Below are positions 57,183 through 64,000 of a stretch of DNA of 64,000 nt, one piece after another. Source of the stretch: Bisporella sp. PMI_857. Lineage: Eukaryota > Ascomycota > Leotiomycetes > Helotiales > Helotiaceae. A program made the translations under genes and the position numbers. Within the stretch, counting starts at the first letter, position 1. Every line of letters starts with the position of its first letter. The notes beneath the pieces were generated by a model that had not been told where the DNA came from, did no database searches, and saw nothing but the letters and a program-made list of their open reading frames with translations. The stretch spans positions 721,755-785,754 of the forward strand of contig JAJSPD010000017.1 of NCBI GenBank assembly GCA_021307315.1. Reading direction: 5' to 3'.

Positions 57183-60100
57183 TTAAAATCAACATTACAA
57201 CTTCACGTAGCGAACAACACGTTACAGCGTTCTTTAAACGGCAGCAGCGAGCTGACTGCTTGCGAAAAAGTATCACGTATTTAAAAAAGTAGCAAATTGG
57301 CTGCTTACGAATCACGGATACAGCGAAGCTCAAAACGGTGGCAGTAGTTTACTGACTATTAAAAAAGTGTTACAGACCGTTAAACTACAGTAAAGCTTAA
57401 CATATACGAGCTACGCCTGTAAAGTAAAATAATAGAAATAAACAACTAGAATTCTTTTACGTAGCTGCAAAATATGCTAACAGTCAACAGGATATAATTA
57501 ACCGGCTGCAAAAACAAACAGCTGCTACGTTAGCTAAATTCGCTGATCGAATAAGTACGTTAAAAAAAACAAAACAAGCGCTAAACTTAATTCTAGGCTT
57601 TACGCTTAAGCTTGTTTTTTTTTTACCGGCTGACAAGCCGAAAAAACTTAAATTCGATTTACAAATCTAGGACTATACAAAAAGGATAATGTAGCGTGTA
57701 CTTTCAGTTCGAAAATTGCTACAAGCCAAGTTGCAAATTAATAAAGCTTGTATCGGCGAAAAAACAAAACAAGTTTAGTACGATTTGGCCGCTTTGCGAA
57801 TACTGTAGCTAGCCGCGTTTACTCGTAAGTGAACATTTACTAAAAAACGGACTAGTTTACGGTCCGTAACTTGCTGAAACAAATAGCGACAGCGCTCAAA
57901 TTCTCGCCGGCAAAAGAAACTTTTAGCAACTAAACAATATTCGACAAAGTTTAAGCTATTTCGTGAGTTTTTTGCAAAGTTCGACTAGCTAATGCTAAAA
58001 GCACAAGTATAAAAGTGAATAATAAAGCCAAAAAAGCTACTTGAATTCTGCTTTTTAATGTAAATGCTTACTCGTGTAGTAAGCATAAAAAAAAGCTTAT
58101 ATACGAAAAGTACTGTAAGCAGCTACGGGCTATTAGTAATAAGCTTGCGGCTTTAAAGAAATTCAAAAAAAAAAAAAGAAGCGGCACGAGGCCTGTCAAA
58201 AGTCACCGATTCCGTAAACGGCTCGCAAAACGCAATAACTAGCAACCAACACTAGTAGTTTTGCAAAAACGCAAACGCGAAAAAAGCTAAGTGGTTTTTA
58301 ATAAAAAATGCAAAAAAAAAAAAAAAAGACTTGTGTTTGCGCTGTAGCAAAAAAAGCATTTTGTTACAGCTTGCACTTGCTACTAGCCGTAAGCCGGAGT
58401 TTACGAGTCGTAACGAGTCAACAACAAAGCAAAAAGCAAAAGTTGCGGCTGTAAAGCAAAAAAAAAAAAAAAAAGAAACGCACAAAAAACTTTGAAAAAA
58501 ACTTAAGCGTTACGAGCAGTAATAGCGAAAAAAGTAACTCGAAAAAAAGTAGCTTTGACACAATCGCTGTTAAAAGCTTAAAAAAGTTGTAAAAAATAAA
58601 AGAATTCGAAGTAAATTCTATAAATAGCCCACTTTTTGTTGTATTTACACTTATTAATCAAGAATCGTTTGCCGATACTTTATAAATACTAAGTGCTTTT
58701 TATATAAAATAATCGACTTACAGTTCGCCCGTAAACACAACTTGTTGCGTATTAACATTTCTTTTCGCTTTTTAAAAGCTTCGATAGCTTTAGCAACGAA
58801 GCTATTACGAAATGGCGTCGTAAAATAAATATAAGTAGCTATACGAAAACAAGCTTATTTGTATGTAGTGCTTAAGCTTTCGAGCTACGATATAATTTTC
58901 GGGCTGTATAGTTTAAAAAGCAAAACGTCGGTAAAATGCAAAACAAAAGCTGCTACAAGTAAGTTTTACGAGTGTAACGATCCGCAAAAGAACTACTGCA
59001 GCTTACTCGAAAGCCCGGTGCGCGAAAGTATCCGCCGTAACTTTTTACGCTTTAGCTAAAAAAGCTCGCCGACAATCAAGTCGTACGTGTTTGCAGTTAG
59101 CTTGAAAAATATCGAAAAAGCTTTAGCAAAACGACGCCCGACAACTTAAAAAAAAGCTTTTAGCTTAGTGTACGCGGTTTATTTTTTTGTTTAACTCGAA
59201 AAAACTAAAAAGCTATTTTCGTTCCGAAAAAAAAGAATCGATTATAATATCGACTTAAAAAAGTAAACGGCAGTTTCAGATCTTTTTTAAGGTCTTTTGT
59301 ATAGTATGTCGAAAAAAAACTACTAGTTTTCCGGAAAACTTTACAAAGCTTTTCGATAAAAGATTTATTCGAGTAAGCAATTTTTTGCAGCGGCTTTTGT
59401 TTATTCGTTAAAAAGCTGAAAAAAAGCTACGGTTTTGTGTCGACTACCGAAGTCTGAACAAAATCACTTGTAAAAACCGTTACTTTTTTCGTTGATTTAC
59501 GAAACGCTACAGAATTTGTTTTAAGCTGTTGGTTTACTAAGCTAAACGTAAAAGCCGCTTTTTACAAAATCAGAATTGCTAAAAAAAACGAGTAAAAACT
59601 GCTTTTCGGACGCGTTACGAGCTGTACGAATAGTTAGTAACGCTTTTCGGCTTAGCAAATCGCCGAGCACGTTCAGAAGTAATTAACTAAGCGCTGCGAA
59701 AATACTTAACGAGTTCTGTTTAGCGTATATTAACGACGTGTTATTTACACGTCAAAAAATATTAAAAATACTGTCGGAAAGTCTGTAAAGTGTTGCAAAA
59801 GCTTTAAAAAGCCGGCTTTCAACTGATATTAACAAGTGTAAGTTCGAAGTACAGTTAACTAAGTATTTAAATTTATTATCGAAGCAAAAGTAAAATTGCG
59901 AATAAACCCGAAAAAGTAAAAGCTATTGTTAAATAAGAATCGCTTAAGTCCGTAAAAGCCGTAAAAAGCTTTTTCGGGTTTGCAAACTTTTACAAGCGTT
60001 TTATTAAAAGATTTTTTTATATTACGGCTTCGTTAACAGCTTTTACGAAGCAAAACGTAGCTTTTCAATAAAATAGCACAGCGAACGCTGCTTTCGAAAA

Positions 60101-62236
60101 GCTAAAAAAGTTGTTTGTTTCGCTTTTATTTTAGTCTAGTTCGACTATAGAAAAAAAACAATTATAAAAACGGACGCGTCGGCATAAAGCACTAAAAAAC
60201 TTTATTTCAAGTCGACGAAAAAAGCTTGTTACGGCTTTGTGTTACTTCTTTAAAAAGCTTTTTTTTGCCGAGTGCAATTACGAGATTTACGACAAAAAAT
60301 GCTAGCGATTATTAACTGCTTCAGAAGTAGAACTTTCAGCTACGAAGCGTAAAGCGTTTCCAGATTCGTACAACTACAAAAAGTTGGAATACTTTATAAC
60401 AGTCCGTAAACTGACAGAACGACAAATGCGCTAGTTACTGATTTTTTCGCGGTACAATTTCGTGATTGTTTACAACGAGAAAAAACAATAAGCGTGCAAA
60501 CGCTCTGTTTCGCCGAAAGCAAACTTGCCGGTCGACGCTACAAACGATAAGCTACGCTATCGAATAGTACAATTGTTGAAGCTATTAGTAGTGCAAAAAA
60601 AAAAGCCAACAAAGTGTTTGCTAAACTAGCGATCGCGAGCTCAACGAAAAAAGCATTGTCGAAAAACAACGAACCGGCCCGTTACAAAGCTTGCTAAGCA
60701 ATTTACGGAACTGTAAAAAGCAGCAACGCTTACGGACTTAAATACGTGCAAGTGTTGAAAGCAGTACAAAAACGAGCTCGCAAATTACTCGTAGCTTTCG
60801 GAGTTAAAGTTTTTTTCGCGAATGCTCGGAGTTTTTTTCAGAGCTTTGTTATTCGTGGCCGATACTAAGTTCAAAAAAAAAAAGTTACGAACTAAGCTAA
60901 TACAGCTACTTACGATTTTATGCTTCACGGCTACTTTAGAAAAAAAGTACTATAACGCTAATGCTTAAGCAGTTTTTCTGGCTTGCATGTCGAAACACGT
61001 GCAAAATTCGTCCGTAACTGCGACTTTTGCGAAGCAAATAAAGCCTGGAAAAACCGTAAGCAAAGATTTTTAAAGCTTTTGCCGATTCCGGAACGGCAAT
61101 AGCGCGAGATTTTTATAGATTTCGTTACTCAGCTTTTTAAAAGCATAAGCTGTAAAAACATTCTAGTAATTACCGACCGACTGGAAAAAAAAGCTATTTT
61201 CGAAGCCGTAGACTTTATAATGCGAAAAGCTTGGCAAAAACTTTTTTACGGATTTTTTACAGGAATCATAGTTGCTTTCAGCTATAGTTTCGGATCGAGA
61301 AACGCAGTTTGTAAAAGCTTTGTAAACGCGCGTTTGCAAGCTGTTACGGATCGACAAGCGGCTTTTTACAGCTTATTACTCAGAAACGGATAAAGCTACA
61401 AAAAACAAAAACCAAGTTATAAAAACGTTTTTACGGGCTTTCGTAAGCTACTCGCAAAACAACTAGCGAAGCTACTGCTTATTGCAGAACTGGCGCTGAA
61501 CAGCAAAACTCAGCGTTTACAGAAGTAAGCCTTTTTTTTTTTTTATAGCTACAATATAAATGCTCTGGAAGTTACGGAAGCCGTTACGGGCGAAAGCGAA
61601 AAAAGCCAGCGGAAAAAAGAAAAAGGATCGTCCGCAAGATCTTAGAAGCCACAAAATAGGCACAAACAGCGATAGCTAACGCCCAGAAACGGCAAAAAAA
61701 AGCGACGAATCGCTACCGACAGCAAAGCTTTCGATATCGAGTAAATAATCACGTTTAGCTAAACTTGAAGAATATAACTACAGACAGGCCATCGAAAAAG
61801 CTAAATGCTCGCCATGCTAAATTCCAGGTTACCGAAGTAATAAGCTTTTATAGCTACCGGCTTAATACACTACTAGGAATCAGAACATTTTTTACACAAA
61901 GCTGTTACGCTTAGCATTTACAGACCGCTTTTTTTTCAAGTTGTAAAAACTGGCGGCCACTACCGCAAATAGTAGCTAGAAAAAACGAATACGGAGTAAA
62001 AGAGATTTACGAGCCCGTTGAAAGAAAAAAGGCCGTAAAAAGTCAAAAAGTATCTGGTCAAATAAGTAAGCTACGCTAAGCCGACATAAGAACAGCTAGC
62101 GCTCTGGAGAAAACAGCAGCTTTAAAGGAGTTCGAAGCCAAAAAAAAAAATAAAAACAGCTGTGGAAAGGCTTACGGGCTAAGAAGTCAGTTACGGAACG
62201 TTACGGAAAGTATATCGACCTGTAAAAAAAGAGTAA
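57183..62236 (+). pseudogene. gag-pol relic of degraded gypsy retrotransposon
   Basis: Fragments in the plus-strand frames can still be recognised. Near 59900-60060, N-P-E-K-V-K-A-I, then SVKAVKSFFGFANFYKRFIK matches the region after reverse transcriptase. Near 61140-61190, I-L-V-I-T-D-R-L and, near 61280-61430, I-V-S-D-R-E-T-Q-F-V followed by LLRIDKRLFTAYYSETDKAT match the integrase core around its second Asp and the Glu. Stops interrupt every frame. No intact ORF over about 80 codons survives. Confidence 0.85.
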
Positions 62237-62494
62237 TGTGACGGTTGAACCCGTAAGGATAACTCGGCTGCACGTGCCTTCGGCACGAGCCAGCTCTCGT
62301 TGCAACCACGTGACAGCACGTGGCCACCGTGGACCCTTTGTGGAGCCACCGACTCGTTACGTACTAGCGGACCCGTTACAGGCCTAGCTATAAGACCCGT
62401 AATCTCCTGTATTCTCCTTTTCTCTCCTTATGTTGATTCTCTTTGTAATATAGCAGTGATAGTCAATTGAATAGATTACTATCAGCCTGTCACA
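62237..62494 (+). repeat. 3' LTR of degraded retrotransposon
   Basis: It begins TGTGACGGT and ends CCTGTCACA, 258 bases, followed by the ATTCG duplication. Confidence 0.9.
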
Positions 62495-63827
62495 ATTCGC
62501 TGCACTACTGAGTACTCTCCGTGATAAATATTTATTACGTTCAGCGTACTCAAACTAATACATAAAATTTTTTAGTAAGCTAAGCTTGTCGAAATTGCTG
62601 TCGTAAAAGTTTTTAAAAGCTAACAAGCTATTTGCTAAAGCAGCTGCAAAGTACTATTCAGAATCGTTATTTTTTCTTTTTTTTTTTTAACTCGGTACTT
62701 CAGCGTTTTATTAACACGTCGAACAATTAATACTTTTTAAACTTTATACTTTTCAGCGTTATTTACTATAACTAGTAGTAAATCCGAGTTGTTTTAGCTA
62801 AATAGCGAGTTGTTTGCGGCTTTTCGAAGCTTTTTAGTATAAAATACAAAATACACGCGCATAAAATCTAGTAGTTTTAGCTTGTACAAATAGTTTATTT
62901 GCTTTATAATCTCGAACGAGCTTTTTATTTAATTTGCTAGTTTGCGGCTTAGCTTGTGATTTTTTTAGCTTTTTGTCGATATTTATACAAAATCTTTTAT
63001 TTTAAAATTAAGCTTTTGTCGGTGCTTATTAGTTTGTTTAGCGTATCGTTTTTACGAACGAGCTATATTTTCGCGAGCTGAATTTCAAGAATTATAAATA
63101 CGAGTTACTAGTGTTTTTGCTTTTTTTTTATTCAACTTTTTTTTTTAGTGTAAGCTTTTTTTTTAGCTTTGCTTTTACAAGTGTTTTTTAGTTAAATAAC
63201 GTACGCGTTTCGTAACTACGTTCCGTAAAAAAAAAAAATTAATCGGTAGTTTTATGCTACAAAAAAGCTTGCTAAAAGTCGATAATAGTTACTTACTAGT
63301 TTTAATTATTTTAATAGTAATTTATATGAAGCTGTAAACGCTGATCGAAATACTAATTTACAATTTTTGTTTAGCTATTTATTTGCGAATAATTTGCAGT
63401 TAAAAACTGTATTTTGATTTATAGCTTAGGACAAAACTTATTTTAAAAATCCGATATAAATTGCAGTTTTCGATTTAATATAATAAAATTATGAATACCG
63501 GTATAGCGTATAATATATAATAAAAACAAAAAAACTAGTTTTTTGGCTGTAATTGTATTTCGAACGAAAATAGTAATCGGTTTTTTGTTTAAACGATTTA
63601 CGAATATAGCTACTATATTAAATCCGTTTTTGCTTTCGAAGTATTTTTTAAAATTAACTGTAACGTGCTGTTACGGCTTATTAAATACTAGTAATTAGTA
63701 CAGCAAGCTAAACTTTTTATTTCGAAAAACATGTAAACGTCGACAAATATAACAATTATTGCAATAGCAAGCAATATTACTTGCTTAGTTTAGCTAGTAA
63801 TATCGACTGCGAATAAACTTGCTTAGT

Positions 63828-63951
63828 GTTACGCGCATCGCTAACAGGACTTATACTTTAGGGGCCTGAGGCTCGGTAAGCCTGGCTTACACAGAGAACC
63901 CCTGGGGTATGAAGGTCACGTGATGGATCATGGCTCATGAATGATCCAACC
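63828..63951 (-). repeat. right inverted repeat of the large element
   Basis: These 124 bases are the partner of 55514-55644. The sequence beyond (63952-64000) is not shared with the left side. Confidence 0.85.
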
Positions 63952-64000
63952 TCACGAAGCCCTATATAAATAGATAGCTTTCCTAGTAGATAAAAGCTTC

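Larger units (their letters stand above)
56924..62494 (+). mobile_element. RIP-degraded Ty3/gypsy retrotransposon nested in the large element
   Basis: The LTRs at 56924-57182 and 62237-62494 flank 5 kb of AT-shifted sequence. A perfect five-base target duplication, ATTCG, lies at 56919-56923 and 62495-62499, proving insertion into the surrounding element. The LTR pair differs by about ten transitions and a one-base indel, while the interior is riddled with stops. That is the pattern expected from RIP. Confidence 0.93.
55514..63951. mobile_element. large AT-rich element bounded by ~125-bp inverted repeats, interrupted by a second retrotransposon
   Basis: Two related ends face each other. The left end, 55514-55644, starts GGTTGGATCATT and ends GATGCGCGTAAC; the reverse complement of 63828-63951 has the same start and end. 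They share the central blocks TCACGTGACCTTC, CCCCAGGGGTTCTCTGTGTA and TTACCGAGCCTCAGGCCCCT. Without the nested retrotransposon the element is about 2.9 kb of AT-rich, stop-filled sequence. No transposase motif was recognised, so the class is unknown. No target duplication is visible; the left edge touches an LTR. Confidence 0.65.

Noticed and set aside
1..64000. tRNA or rRNA genes
   Set aside because: No convincing cloverleaf, T-arm consensus or rRNA sequence was seen by eye; a covariance-model search would be decisive.

Overview
The window looks like nuclear DNA of a filamentous ascomycete (Pezizomycotina; Leotiomycetes is a guess from general resemblance). The reasons are short introns of about 46-150 bases with GT..AG ends and CTAAC/CTGAC branch points, compact single genes on both strands, AT-rich blocks full of stops that look like repeat-induced point mutation (RIP), and a chromodomain Ty3/gypsy retrotransposon. 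Exon joins below were made by hand; each keeps the reading frame and, where the family is known, restores its conserved sequence.

Layout. 1-3.0 kb: the 3' part of an alkyl-dihydroxyacetonephosphate synthase gene, then a fatty acyl reductase gene on the same strand. These are two steps of ether-lipid synthesis. 3.1-5.4 kb: a six-exon 5'-nucleotidase-like phosphoesterase (minus). 5.57-9.29 kb: an extremely AT-rich mobile element with 44-base terminal inverted repeats flanked by TA. 9.5-25.5 kb: housekeeping genes, namely an HSD10-type dehydrogenase, a Rab4-like GTPase, an unrecognised 210-residue protein, beta-mannosidase, a Kelch protein, tRNA-dihydrouridine synthase Dus3, a TA-flanked 149-base MITE, and a BAP31/Yet-type ER protein. 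25.5-33.3 kb: gene-poor, with one decayed gene fragment. 33.3-39.1 kb: an Rcf2-type HIG1 protein and an Sfp1-type split zinc-finger factor, transcribed divergently. 39.1-48.8 kb: sparse, with one unrecognised ORF and relics of two cytochrome P450 genes.

48.8-64 kb is a transposon nest. An intact Ty3/gypsy chromovirus (48,837-55,513) has identical 202-base LTRs, gag and pol joined by a GGGAAAC -1 slippery site, and a probable Tf1-like self-priming site. It also carries a spliced three-exon gene on the opposite strand between pol and the 3' LTR. It abuts, with no target duplication, a large AT-rich element bounded by inverted repeats of about 125 bases (55,514-63,951). A second, RIP-degraded gypsy element (56,924-62,494, target duplication ATTCG) sits inside that one.

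The most notable points are the ether-lipid gene pair, the antisense spliced gene in the retrotransposon, the coincident frameshift and self-priming signals, the Rab with Gln replaced by Thr in its catalytic motif, and the nested elements of different ages.
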